Assembly (NCBI GenBank): GCA_015232365.1
Contig: JADFZU010000030.1
Span: 1 to 32,979, forward strand
DNA from: Magnetococcales bacterium
GTDB taxonomy: Bacteria > Pseudomonadota > Magnetococcia > Magnetococcales > JADFYX01
DNA: 32,979 nt
Reading direction: 5' to 3'
Shown here in pieces: positions 8,129 through 15,813 of the stretch (positions are counted from its first letter, which is position 1; every line of letters begins with the position of its first letter). The notes beneath the pieces are model-generated. The model was not told the origin of the DNA. It searched no databases and worked only from the letters and a program-made list of their open reading frames with translations. The position numbers and the translations under genes were made by a program.

Positions 8129-8740
8129 CTATTTACCACAAAGAAAGTTCAAGAATCTCGATAAAGGTGAACTGGGAGAGCCATTTGGTATTTTTTTAAT
8201 CCTATGCTTATAAATTTTTTTAACCGCTATAAAAGCAACAATTGTTAGAATAGTAGCGATGAATGACTGAAATGGCCCTATTTGCCGGACACTCAATGGA
8301 TATATTTGGCCCTTATTCCAAATATATTCGAAAAACATGCTGTAATCATCATCAACATAATTAATTTTTACCCGTTTACCACCAGTCTCAATGGCAACAA
8401 CCTCATAATATACCTCTTGCTTATAATATGGATCTGATGTTGAAAGATCGATCATACCTTTACCAGCCGGCAGAGAAAATGAGTACCGGCTATTATTATC
8501 TGTAAACTGGCTAACTCCATCCAACCTAATGTACTGCAAAAACTTCTCTGGACTTTTTTTACTACTATCTACTACTGCGATAACACCAAAATAGTCAGGG
8601 ACAGAATCGGTATCATCAACTGTCCAGACATCAATTGACGGAAGAAGTAGAGATACGACTGCCGCACTAGGTAAAAATAGTACAATCAACAGAATCCAAC
8701 GCCAGAACTCCAATAAAAATCCTGAAAATCTTAAACTCAT
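8129..8740 (-). CDS. hypothetical two-TM membrane protein with extracytoplasmic domain
   Basis: I do not recognise this 203-residue protein. It has an N-terminal TM helix at about 13-34 (FWRWILLIVLFLPSAAVVSL), a beta-rich domain of about 120 residues (residues 38-155), a second TM helix at about 157-175 (FQSFIATILTIVAFIAVKK) and a basic tail. This topology places the central domain in the periplasm. The layout resembles DUF3592-type proteins (TM, beta domain, TM), but the hallmark motifs are missing. GGTGAG before ATG 8740 supports the start. It is separated by 215 nt without a visible feature from the BRCT-like gene downstream. Confidence 0.6.
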   Translation of the reverse strand: MSLRFSGFLLEFWRWILLIVLFLPSAAVVSLLLPSIDVWTVDDTDSVPDYFGVIAVVDSSKKSPEKFLQYIRLDGVSQFTDNNSRYSFSLPAGKGMIDLSTSDPYYKQEVYYEVVAIETGGKRVKINYVDDDYSMFFEYIWNKGQIYPLSVRQIGPFQSFIATILTIVAFIAVKKIYKHRIKKIPNGSPSSPLSRFLNFLCGK

Positions 8741-8920
8741 AGCTCACCACCAGCAACCGATATTTTGGAGGAAAAACAGGAGTGTTACTATTTGAACTAT
8801 CAACAAAATCTATTTAAAAAAAACATGGAATTTCGATGACTCTACCACTCTACATCTATTCATTACAATCATCTTATATCTTTATGTTTTTCAAACTGCT
8901 GCCCAATATAATTGCCTGTG

Positions 8921-9094
8921 TCAGTTACAGCCCTTTACTGGTGCGGTTTGAGACCCGTTTTGAACGGATTCTGTGGTTGAGACCATGCTTTTGTCATTTG
9001 TGGACAAAAGCTTAACATACTTGCCTTCAGGGGCATACCAAGGCTTATGCAGAAGCGTGGCGTGCAGGATATTCAATGCCCCATCCTGGTCCAT
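8921..9094 (-). pseudogene. possible remnant of a transposase-like gene
   Basis: A 57-codon minus-strand frame starts at ATG 9094. Its product begins MDQDGALNILHATLLHKPW. The D-x-D-x-A-x-N-I-L pattern is faintly like the C-terminal DRDxNAAxNIL of TnpB-type proteins, but two residues are missing and the frame upstream is closed by a stop. No ribosome-binding site is seen. It could equally be a chance frame. Confidence 0.2.
8987..9011. repeat. hairpin GCTTTTGTC / GACAAAAGC
   Basis: Perfect 9-bp inverted repeat with a 7-nt loop. No U-tract follows on either side, so a terminator is doubtful. It could be the end of an element or an operator. Confidence 0.5.
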
Positions 9095-9181
9095 ATTTTA
9101 AGACGCTTGATCATCACTGTCATTAGAGAAATCTGCAATATTGCTGTGATTTGACCTCCATACCTTTATGATTCTACTTGA

Positions 9182-9225
9182 GAGTTGTATATGTTTCGCA
9201 TAAGTCTGCTTTACTCATACAACTC
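9182..9225. promoter_or_regulatory. inverted repeat GAGTTGTAT / ATACAACTC upstream of the LuxR-type gene
   Basis: Two perfect 9-bp arms (9182-9190, 9217-9225) are separated by 26 nt and lie about 235 nt before the regulator gene. The arms are spaced like paired regulator half-sites. Autoregulation by the LuxR-type protein is possible but unproven. Confidence 0.3.
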
Positions 9226-9460
9226 AGTTCACACTACAAATATGAGTAACATCGGCAACTAGCTTTTCCAGATTAACTGTGTGAGAATGACTTGCTATTA
9301 TGGACAAAGCGTCACCCATTTTGGGTAGAGTAAGAATTTTTCGATTTTTTATATTTTTTAACGATCAAGTCAACTTGAGCCAAACAGCTCATCAATTTAG
9401 TGCAGTTTGTTTAATAACATAAAATAGGCTGCACCTTGGCCTGGAGAACAGAGGAAAGTC

Positions 9461-10705
9461 ATGACAAACAACGGAACCATTAACCGGCGCATTCTGGATG
9501 TTATTGATGCGATTTATGATGCCTCTACTGATCCAAGCCATTGGCAGCGCGCACTTAAAAGCATCTGTGAACTTTTGGGAGCAGATGCCGGTCATCTGGG
9601 TCATTTCGATCAAAAAAACATGCAGTTCAATGTTTCCATCCTTTTCACGGAGGGAAACATGCACTGGAACGATACGTTGCAGAAAAACCTGGAACGCTTG
9701 CTACCGGAGGACCCTCGCACCATCCTCTGCAACCAATATCCAGGCAAGCCCATCTCTTGTCGGCAGTATCTAACCGACCAGGAGCTCCATGAATCTTCTG
9801 TTTACCAGGAGGTGTTACAGTTCTCTCGGGCCGAATATTCCATGATGATCATGTTGCCTGATGCTAAAAACGAAACATTGACCGGACTAGGAGTGTTCCG
9901 TCCGCCTGAAAAGAGTGAGTTTAACCAAACTGATTGCGACTTAATGGGTGAGCTGGTGCCTCATCTCAAAAGATCTTTCGCTATCCAAAAACGATTGAGT
10001 GAAGCATCGCTGTATGAACATATGGCCTCCAGAGCACTGGATCATATTCCTATGGGCCTGTTCATAGTAGATGGTCAAAACCAGATACGGTTCGCCAACG
10101 CTATGGCAAAATCGTTTTTGAAACAGAATGATGGGTTTCTTGACAACCAGAAACATTTGACTCTGATTAACAGTAGGGAAAACACTGAACTACGAGAGCT
10201 AATCGAACAAGCTGTGATAAGGGATGGTGATTTGAAGTCGCCTGCGGATTCCCGCACGCTAGCAGTGAGCCGGGAAAGTTGCGAGAGTAGTTTTTCCCTT
10301 CTGGTTTCCCCGTTATCCAAAAGTTACCTGCCCCAAGGCATGGATCATCTGGATATTCCTTTGGCGGTGGTGTTTGCAACAGATCCAACCCTGCCGCAGG
10401 AGACACCACCGGAATTGGTACAACGCTTGTTCGGATTGACCAGCCGGGAAGCGGAACTTACCGCTCAGTTGGTCATGGGCCGCACCCTTCAAGAGGCAGC
10501 AACGGCTCTTGAGATTTCCGACCACACTGCCCGTTCACATCTGAAGGCGGTATTCGGCAAGACCAATACTGCTCGACAACATGACTTGGTCAGACTGGTG
10601 ATGTCTTCACCGGTATGGATGCGTAATACATCAAAAGATTTGGATAGTGATGATGCTCTGAATGCCTTGTTCGAAGGAAGCCGAAGGTATTTGTTGTACA
10701 ATTAA
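9461..10705 (+). CDS. LuxR-family transcriptional regulator with PAS-like sensor region
   Basis: The 414-residue regulator ends in a LuxR-type helix-turn-helix at about residues 325-385: FGLTSREAELTAQLVMGRT, then QEAATALEISDHTARSHLKAVFGKT. This follows the family pattern of LTxRExE and VxxHLxxIxxKT. Residues 1-190 look like a GAF-type region (HWQRALKSICELLGADAGHL near the start). About 190-270 resemble PAS (LDHIPMGLFIVDGQNQIRFAN). There is no receiver domain, so it probably senses a small molecule or internal signal instead of being phosphorylated. GAGGAAAG before ATG 9461 is a strong ribosome-binding site. The coding sequence appears clearly richer in GC than its neighbours and has inverted repeats on both sides, which suggests transfer. 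No obvious target gene adjoins it. Confidence 0.85.
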   Translation: MTNNGTINRRILDVIDAIYDASTDPSHWQRALKSICELLGADAGHLGHFDQKNMQFNVSILFTEGNMHWNDTLQKNLERLLPEDPRTILCNQYPGKPISCRQYLTDQELHESSVYQEVLQFSRAEYSMMIMLPDAKNETLTGLGVFRPPEKSEFNQTDCDLMGELVPHLKRSFAIQKRLSEASLYEHMASRALDHIPMGLFIVDGQNQIRFANAMAKSFLKQNDGFLDNQKHLTLINSRENTELRELIEQAVIRDGDLKSPADSRTLAVSRESCESSFSLLVSPLSKSYLPQGMDHLDIPLAVVFATDPTLPQETPPELVQRLFGLTSREAELTAQLVMGRTLQEAATALEISDHTARSHLKAVFGKTNTARQHDLVRLVMSSPVWMRNTSKDLDSDDALNALFEGSRRYLLYN

Positions 10706-10865
10706 TAGTCATGGTTTAAAACCTCATATCCCAGATAGTTACTCCATGACCAGAAAAAGTTAACACTCAGTTTAGCTGCCATATTAAGGCTCTCTAAACC
10801 ATCGGGCTTTCTTTTTTCATGCATAAGGTTTAAATCCAATCTCTTTGGCCGATGGCTGTTTAGTT

Positions 10866-10892
10866 CCTGTCCAAAAATATATTTTGGACAGG
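10866..10892. terminator. 11-bp perfect inverted repeat, possible terminator after the LuxR-type gene
   Basis: The arms CCTGTCCAAAA and TTTTGGACAGG flank a 5-nt loop. TATGATTTTTTT follows on the plus strand, which is close to a rho-independent terminator though the T-run is offset by about five bases. It lies 160 nt past the LuxR stop. An operator or element end is the alternative. Confidence 0.45.
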
Positions 10893-10947
10893 TATGATTT
10901 TTTTATTTGAACATATTCATGATAGATTGACATGCATGTAACATGAA

Positions 10948-11082
10948 TTATGCCCGGAAAGCTATTCCATACTGCATCAGAACAAGACACTGATGAAAAT
11001 TGACCGGTGAGCGTACTTCATGTACGTGATTCGATCAATTTTAACCGGCAACACAGTGCTGATGTGGCTTAGGGCGGCATAA
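10948..11082. repeat. 135-nt imperfect palindrome (MITE-like element or structured RNA)
   Basis: Nested complementary arms occur in order: TTATGCC (10948-10954) with GGCATAA (11076-11082); AAGC with GCTT (11067-11070); CATCAG (10975-10980) with CTGATG (11059-11064); CACTG (10988-10992) with CAGTG (11054-11058); AAAATTGA (10996-11003) with TCAATTTT (11035-11042); CGTAC (11012-11016) with GTACG (11022-11026) around a 5-nt loop. Such ordered pairing over 135 nt is unlikely by chance. It could be a miniature inverted-repeat element or a stable RNA hairpin. It lies 64 nt before the FKBP start. Nothing else but the hairpin at 10866 is visible in the 441-nt gap 10706-11146. Confidence 0.6.
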
Positions 11083-11146
11083 CCAGGATTGTTAGGTGCA
11101 GCATGTTGTTTAAGCTCTATCTAGGCATGTGCAGGAGTGCTGCAAT

Positions 11147-11575
11147 ATGGGTCTACTCTCTAACTTATCAAAAAAGCGTTTGGCTAAAAACAACCTTAAA
11201 GCAGGCCGAAAATTTTTACTGGAGAATAGTAAAAAAGCTGGGATCACTACCACTTCAAGTGGTTTGCAATATAGAGTCATACGGCAAGGGTGTGGACAAA
11301 AAACCAAAGGGTGGCAAAGAGTGACAGTTCACTACCAGGGTAGATTCATCAACGGGGTGGAGTTTGATAGCACTGACGAAGAAAGTGGCCCAGCAACCTT
11401 TGCCCTCAATGAGCTGATTAGCGGCTGGTCAGAGGCACTGAAATTGATGAACCCCGGCAGCATCTACCAACTTTTCATCCCATCAGAGCTGGCCTATGGT
11501 GCTAAAGGGGCCGAGGATATAATCGGTCCCAATGAGGTGTTGATTTTTAAAACCGAGTTGCTAAAACTTTCCTAA
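11147..11575 (+). CDS. FKBP-type peptidyl-prolyl cis-trans isomerase
   Basis: This protein catalyses proline isomerisation in folding proteins. The 142 residues from ATG 11147 begin with a short charged helix of the FkpA/Mip kind (KAGRKFLLENSKKAGITTT, then SGLQYRVI). One FKBP domain follows, with RVTVHYQGRFINGVEFDST, the GPATFALNELISGWSEALKL loop-helix, and IPSELAYGAKGAEDIIGPNE. The final strand is VLIFKTELLKL. The usual A-Y-G motif is intact. There is no signal peptide, so the protein is probably cytosolic, unlike FkpA. The AGGAG at 11133-11137 sits 9 nt before ATG 11147 and decides this start over an in-frame GTG at 11129. It converges on apaG with 15 nt between. Confidence 0.92.
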   Translation: MGLLSNLSKKRLAKNNLKAGRKFLLENSKKAGITTTSSGLQYRVIRQGCGQKTKGWQRVTVHYQGRFINGVEFDSTDEESGPATFALNELISGWSEALKLMNPGSIYQLFIPSELAYGAKGAEDIIGPNEVLIFKTELLKLS

Positions 11576-11590
11576 AAAGCTGAGAATAAT

Positions 11591-11974
11591 CTAGTTTAAC
11601 ACTCGAGAATTTGGTACTTCGAAGAAGAATGGGGTAACATCCATCCAGGATTGCTGCCCATCGTCAGTGATGAAGAAAAACCGCCCCTCCATATGACCAG
11701 TTGCTGATTGCAGGGTGACCCAGCTGCTATATTTGAAAACACCTGCCGGTTTGATTAATGGCTGCTCACCAACCACACCTTCACCTTTAACCTCCTGAAC
11801 ATTACCGTTATCACTTTTGACAAGCCAATGCCGACGAAGCAGGCGGGCAGGAATATCTCCATCATTTTTTATGGTAACAGTGTAGGCAAAAGCATACTCG
11901 TCATTTTCCGGGTCTGAACGCGACTCCATATATTTTGTCGTTGCTGTGGCAGATATTATAAATTTTGTACTCAT
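11591..11974 (-). CDS. apaG: ApaG (Co2+/Mg2+ efflux-associated protein)
   Basis: The 127-residue product is a full-length ApaG with a fibronectin-III-like beta sandwich. Diagnostic stretches are EYAFAYTVTIKNDGDIPARL, RRHWLVKSDNGNVQEVKGEG, VVGEQPLIKPAGVFKYSSWV, and the glycine turn at ATGHMEGRFFFITDDG. The protein is named from mutants with altered Co2+ resistance and Mg2+ efflux; its molecular role is not settled. The gene is not next to apaH or ksgA, its classical partners, so it appears displaced. Start and length match the family. Confidence 0.95.
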   Translation of the reverse strand: MSTKFIISATATTKYMESRSDPENDEYAFAYTVTIKNDGDIPARLLRRHWLVKSDNGNVQEVKGEGVVGEQPLIKPAGVFKYSSWVTLQSATGHMEGRFFFITDDGQQSWMDVTPFFFEVPNSRVLN

Positions 11975-12094
11975 TATTTTTACTCATGCTAATTTTCAAG
12001 TCATGGCTAAAGAGCATCTGGAACTGTACACGGTGTTTTACTGTCTACTGTTATAGATGGTCTTTCAACTGTTTGAAAAGCAATAGGGCCTGTT

Positions 12095-12199
12095 ATGTCA
12101 AATATAACCAGTACGAACAAAATTGTCATTGAATCAATATACCGGATAGTATTGGTCCTGATGGTTCTGTGGCTCCTGCTATTTTTGTTTACACCATAA
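12095..12199 (+). CDS. possible 34-residue single-TM peptide
   Basis: A short frame encodes a polar start (MSNITSTNKIVIESIYR) and a Leu-rich hydrophobic helix (IVLVLMVLWLLLFLF) ending TP. The upstream TAGGG is a weak ribosome-binding site. It overlaps no other gene and ends 4 nt before the stop of the convergent gene at 12204. It may be a small membrane protein or chance. Confidence 0.3.
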   Translation: MSNITSTNKIVIESIYRIVLVLMVLWLLLFLFTP

Positions 12200-12203
12200 C
12201 CGA

Positions 12204-12437
12204 TTAACTTGTGATTTTATGCCGCTGCAGAGAAGTCTGGGAGATGGTTTGTGCTATTCTCGGGTCAACTGAAACCTCTTGAAACTGGGTACAACTATTT
12301 GGTTTTGACGGGAGAAATGAGTGACCTTTAACCACATGCTCAAGACAGACATCACCAAAATATTTTCTGCTTAACGGATGTGACTTATTAGGAACCCAAT
12401 AATGACATTTAGAACAAAGCTTACCTATCTTAGACAT
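12204..12437 (-). CDS. small cysteine-rich, possibly zinc-binding protein
   Basis: The 77-residue product has CSKCHYWVP near its start (Cys8, Cys11), then DVCLEH (Cys31, His34), GHSF and NSCTQF (Cys49). That spacing of Cys/His pairs fits a small zinc ribbon or knuckle. The C-terminal 25 residues are polar. I do not recognise a named family. An AGGTG sequence lies about 9 nt before ATG 12437. It stands alone, with AT-rich DNA without genes upstream (12438-12629). Confidence 0.5.
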   Translation of the reverse strand: MSKIGKLCSKCHYWVPNKSHPLSRKYFGDVCLEHVVKGHSFLPSKPNSCTQFQEVSVDPRIAQTISQTSLQRHKITS

Positions 12438-12529
12438 TTATACACCTAAACAAAAATTGACCCCTATGTTTTAAATCTAACACTATTGCTGCAGTGCAAC
12501 AATGTTTTATCTTGATTTTTATAACAAAT

Positions 12530-12545
12530 AATCTATCAATAGATT
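12530..12545. repeat. dyad AATCTAT-CA-ATAGATT
   Basis: Two perfect 7-bp arms with a 2-nt spacer lie in an AT-rich gap between two small minus-strand genes. The arm sequence is shared with 1878-1889 and partly with 5164-5177. It may be an operator or chance. Confidence 0.3.
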
Positions 12546-12629
12546 TTTCTCTTAATCCAATCTAGTTTATTAGCAATAAAATCAGTACTATACAGCATAT
12601 ACAAATCGAATGCTTCCATTAAAATTTTT

Positions 12630-12845
12630 TTAACAATGTTTGATTTCATCACCCTCTGACAGCAGGGAACCTATGACCCAGCCAATGATCAAACCACCAA
12701 CAACCCATACCAACGATGCGTCATAATCTGACTGAAACCATGTTATAAGGTCATCTTTACCATCAGCAGTATACCAACCGACAAAAGTGGCAATGACAGC
12801 AGTAAAAATTGATGAATAAAAAGATTTATTTATACTCTTCTTCAT
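12630..12845 (-). CDS. small two-TM membrane protein
   Basis: I do not recognise this 71-residue protein. It has two hydrophobic helices, residues 10-25 (SSIFTAVIATFVGWYT) and 45-62 (LVWVVGGLIIGWVIGSLL), joined by an acidic loop (DGKDDLITWFQSDYD). The GxxxG-like glycines of helix 2 suggest helix packing. GGGAT lies just before ATG 12845. It lies 52 nt downstream of the KfrA-like gene on the same strand and may be its operon partner. Confidence 0.55.
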   Translation of the reverse strand: MKKSINKSFYSSIFTAVIATFVGWYTADGKDDLITWFQSDYDASLVWVVGGLIIGWVIGSLLSEGDEIKHC

Positions 12846-12897
12846 TTATCCCGATCACTGATCACTATAGACGGTTTTTACTATTTATTTACGACTA

Positions 12898-13557
12898 CTA
12901 AGCACCAGACCATTTTACAATCCGGGAACGAATCTCTCTTTTGGCTTTTGCCAAGCTCTCTCTCATAGTCTTGATTTGCTCTTCTGCTGCTTTAAGTTTT
13001 TTCTCAGAAGCGGCATAATTTTTTGCCAAGACAGAAACTTTTTTTCTTAGCCTGCCTTCCAAGGCTTTATGTGCCTCTGTTATCTTCCGTTTTTCATCAT
13101 CATATGCTGCCGACATCTTACGTTTTTCACGCTCAGATTTGTCTTCAAATTCAATCAGTTCACGTTTCAAGGCTTCAGTTGTTGCAATATGTTCACGTTT
13201 AAGAGCTTCAATAGCTTCAATATTCTCTTTTTTTTCTGCGGCCAAAGCATCAGAATATTGTTGAACCTCAGCGTGGGCTAAACGGATATGTTCAGACCAT
13301 TCGTCTGATTCCTGACTTGCCGACTGCCAAAGTTCTGCTGTTACTCTCTCAAGAACAGAGAGAATCTGCTCAGGTATTTTTGGCGCTTCTACTATCTTCA
13401 CCACCCGGTTCTTTTTTTTCCACTCTGTTAGAACCGGACCGATTGACGAAAAAGAGCCGCCAACCTTGGCCCGAATGGCTGCCAAAGTAGGGTTGCCGCC
13501 TTTAGCAACAATCTCCTCAATAGCTGTTATAATCTGTTCATTAGTAGTTGATGACAT
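12898..13557 (-). CDS. KfrA-like coiled-coil DNA-binding protein
   Basis: From ATG 13557 the product has 219 residues. An open frame extends 38 codons further, but that part is Cys/aromatic-rich and lacks a ribosome-binding site, while TAGAGAA precedes 13557. Residues 1-60 match the KfrA N-terminal DNA-binding domain: EQIITAIEEIVAKGGNPTLA, IRAKVGGSFSSIGPVLTEWK. The rest is a long charged coiled coil (about 85-210) rich in Lys/Glu/Ala. KfrA proteins bind DNA and form filaments or scaffolds, mostly on plasmids. Here it follows the secretion gene train 168 nt after a hairpin, so it may be the last gene of that unit or an independent regulator. Confidence 0.75.
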   Translation of the reverse strand: MSSTTNEQIITAIEEIVAKGGNPTLAAIRAKVGGSFSSIGPVLTEWKKKNRVVKIVEAPKIPEQILSVLERVTAELWQSASQESDEWSEHIRLAHAEVQQYSDALAAEKKENIEAIEALKREHIATTEALKRELIEFEDKSEREKRKMSAAYDDEKRKITEAHKALEGRLRKKVSVLAKNYAASEKKLKAAEEQIKTMRESLAKAKREIRSRIVKWSGA

Positions 13558-13693
13558 ATTATTCTCTATACTTTTACAGTAAAATATTAGATGGCATAGA
13601 TTGCAAAACAGAGCTATTGCAAAGCACCAAAAAATATAAAGTACGCAAGAATCTTTCCAACATCCATACAAGCTAACTATTTTATAACTATCG

Positions 13694-13715
13694 CCTTTGC
13701 TGTTTTTAGCAAAGG
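13694..13715 (-). terminator. hairpin between the PEGA/FGE gene and the KfrA-like gene
   Basis: CCTTTGCT and AGCAAAGG form a perfect 8-bp stem with a 6-nt loop, 10 nt past the stop of the PEGA/FGE gene on the minus strand. No U-run follows, so it may act in RNA processing or attenuation more than in intrinsic termination. Confidence 0.45.
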
Positions 13716-13725
13716 AGTTTAATCC

Positions 13726-15774
13726 TCATGGCTCTCTCACCAACCTAAAACCGGTATAATCAATACTGTATGATGGTAGATAGTTACGGCGATGGGCAAA
13801 ACTGATATTTTCTGGTCCACTATTCCAACAACCGCCCCGACTTCCTTTAAAGAACCCCTTGAGAGGACCGTTTGGCCTGTTGCGGGGAGAGTTTTGGTAG
13901 TAATTTTCATCGTACCAATCTGCAACCCACTCACAAGCATTACCCAACATATCAAAGAGACCAAATTTATTGCCACGGAACCTACCCACAGGAGCCGTTA
14001 CCTTGAATCTGTCTTCACAGTTGAAAGCCTGCCATGACCAACCAAATTCAGTTTTGGCTTCTGGGGTTAAAAAATTGCCATATTGACAAATGTTAGTCTC
14101 TGACTCACCCCAAGGAGTCTCATTTTTAGAGCCTGCCCTCGCCCCATACTCCCACTCAGCTTCTGTTGGCAGACGGTAGCTGCCACTGGAATTTTTTGAT
14201 AACCATTTAGCAAAGTTGTTTGCATCTTGCCAACTGACATAGACCACAGGCTGTTGTTCACCATTCAAGGTGTAGCCAGACCAGCTTTTACTATCGTGTT
14301 TGCTTTTAAACATCCGGTACTGTCTGTTTGTAACCTCATATTTACCAAGCCAAAAACCCTCATGGCATACCTCATGGCGAGGTTTTTGATCTGAATTAGA
14401 CAAATCACTACCCATAAAGTTGCAACCAGGATAAATCCAGACAAACTCCATACCGGTTTTTGGCTCTACCCAGACCGGGGCCGACTCTGGGCTGCGGCTC
14501 TGCTCCAATTTACGAGCTTCTGCAAGTCTGGACTTTACGCTTTTTATCGACTCCAACTCTGGACTCAACTCAGAAGCCATGCTCAAGAACTCCTCCACCT
14601 TTGTCCAGTCAGATTTTCTCAGCACCACCTCTGCCAACAGCACATACTTCTCAGCTATCTTGGCCATACCAGCCCTGGCCTGAACATTTCCTGGGTCCAG
14701 GGTTAGCACCTCTTGATATCTAGATAAATTATTCAACCACAGTTGACTGTTCATCTCTCCAGCCCCCTGCCCCTCTTGGATACCATCTAGCAGCTCTTTG
14801 ATTTTCAACTGCTTTATCTGCTCTTCTTCAATTTTTCTCGCCACAGCCTCTTGACGAAGTCGCTCATCTTCAATTTTTTTCAACTCTTCTGCTATCAGCC
14901 GTTTTTTCTCCTCACGTTCAAAAATTTCCACCTGACTCAAACACTCTCCCTCATATTTACTGGTATCAGCACCTTCAAGGATTAAATCTAGCTGAATTGT
15001 TTGACCGTGGGAGAGATCAAAATCGGTAGAAATTTTTGCACAGGGACCATAGGCTAAACTAATTTTATGTTTACCAGCTTTAAGCTGGTTTAGTATTGCC
15101 GGGGTTTTTTCCTTACGAGGTTGATCATCAATGCTTATTGACGCCCCTGCTGGCGTACTCAAGACCGATATTTTTCCACTACCGCTCTTTAGCACATAAC
15201 TACGTTTGGTAACCACCCCCTTCTCCACTCTAACCGCCTCTTTTTCCGGTGTGTAGTAACGTTTTTCAACAAACAGCCGGTGGAGACCAGCAGCCATTTG
15301 CTCTTCTAAATATGGGGTTATCCCTACAAGTTTACCATCTATGATGACGCTGGCTCCAGAGGGTATTGACTCAACCTTAAACTCACCGTAACCAAGAATA
15401 TTGGCAGGTTTTTGTTTAGCAGTTGTTTGACTGCTGCCCGTTTTTATATTTGTTTTTTTGGCGACAGGTTTTTGTTTAACAACAGAAACACGACGAACAA
15501 CCGTCGAGCTATTTCTATGTTTTTTTTCAGAATCAGGAACTTCAGTAAAGCTCCATACCAGCAGGCCGCTAATTATAAAGCCTACAATACCGGCAGTAAC
15601 CTGCACCCAAAGCTTTGCTGAATATCTGGCTGTTTTAAGTTTTATGGATTGAAAAAGAGGAGATTGTTCAACATTTTGCAACCATGTTTTAAACTTCAAC
15701 TGCTCAGCCGGTTGCGGCAGATAGCTACCTAACTTGCCAAGCAATTCTCTAAATTTTTGCCAACTCATAGGCAA
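13726..15774 (-). CDS. membrane-anchored PEGA and FGE-sulfatase-fold protein
   Basis: Residues 55-77 form one TM helix (LWVQVTAGIVGFIISGLLVW), placing the long C-terminal part in the periplasm. Two PEGA domains follow at about 131-197 (VESIPSGASVIIDGKLVGIT) and 198-268 (LSTPAGASISIDD). Next come a Lys/Glu-rich coiled coil (about 275-335), a TPR-like stretch, and a formylglycine-generating-enzyme fold (about 440-682: GMEFVWIYPGCNFMGS, SYRLPTEAEWEYGARAG, LFDMLGNACEWVADWY, TGFR). The C-terminal RGGCWNSG segment lacks the paired cysteines of active FGE, so a binding or scaffold role is more likely. The start is uncertain: TTG 15774 lies 7 nt after GGGGGA, and ATG 15768 lies 6 nt further. It follows the GGDEF-like gene by 39 nt. 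Confidence 0.8.
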   Translation of the reverse strand: MPMSWQKFRELLGKLGSYLPQPAEQLKFKTWLQNVEQSPLFQSIKLKTARYSAKLWVQVTAGIVGFIISGLLVWSFTEVPDSEKKHRNSSTVVRRVSVVKQKPVAKKTNIKTGSSQTTAKQKPANILGYGEFKVESIPSGASVIIDGKLVGITPYLEEQMAAGLHRLFVEKRYYTPEKEAVRVEKGVVTKRSYVLKSGSGKISVLSTPAGASISIDDQPRKEKTPAILNQLKAGKHKISLAYGPCAKISTDFDLSHGQTIQLDLILEGADTSKYEGECLSQVEIFEREEKKRLIAEELKKIEDERLRQEAVARKIEEEQIKQLKIKELLDGIQEGQGAGEMNSQLWLNNLSRYQEVLTLDPGNVQARAGMAKIAEKYVLLAEVVLRKSDWTKVEEFLSMASELSPELESIKSVKSRLAEARKLEQSRSPESAPVWVEPKTGMEFVWIYPGCNFMGSDLSNSDQKPRHEVCHEGFWLGKYEVTNRQYRMFKSKHDSKSWSGYTLNGEQQPVVYVSWQDANNFAKWLSKNSSGSYRLPTEAEWEYGARAGSKNETPWGESETNICQYGNFLTPEAKTEFGWSWQAFNCEDRFKVTAPVGRFRGNKFGLFDMLGNACEWVADWYDENYYQNSPRNRPNGPLKGFFKGSRGGCWNSGPENISFAHRRNYLPSYSIDYTGFRLVREP

Positions 15775-15813
15775 CTGGATATCCCCCGCTTTTTCACTAC
15801 GTCCACCATAAGA

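Larger units (their letters stand above)
8741..9460. other. 720-nt intergenic region with inverted repeats and a possible gene remnant
   Basis: No convincing intact gene is visible. The region holds a perfect 9-bp hairpin (8987-9011), a second 9-bp inverted repeat (9182-9190 with 9217-9225) and a short minus-strand open frame (8921-9094) of higher GC than its surroundings. It precedes the compositionally distinct LuxR-type gene, so it may mark the left edge of acquired DNA. Confidence 0.5.

Noticed and set aside
13558-13671. N-terminal 38-codon extension of the KfrA-like protein
   Set aside because: The extension has no ribosome-binding site and an unlikely Cys/aromatic-rich composition; the family N-terminus begins at 13557.
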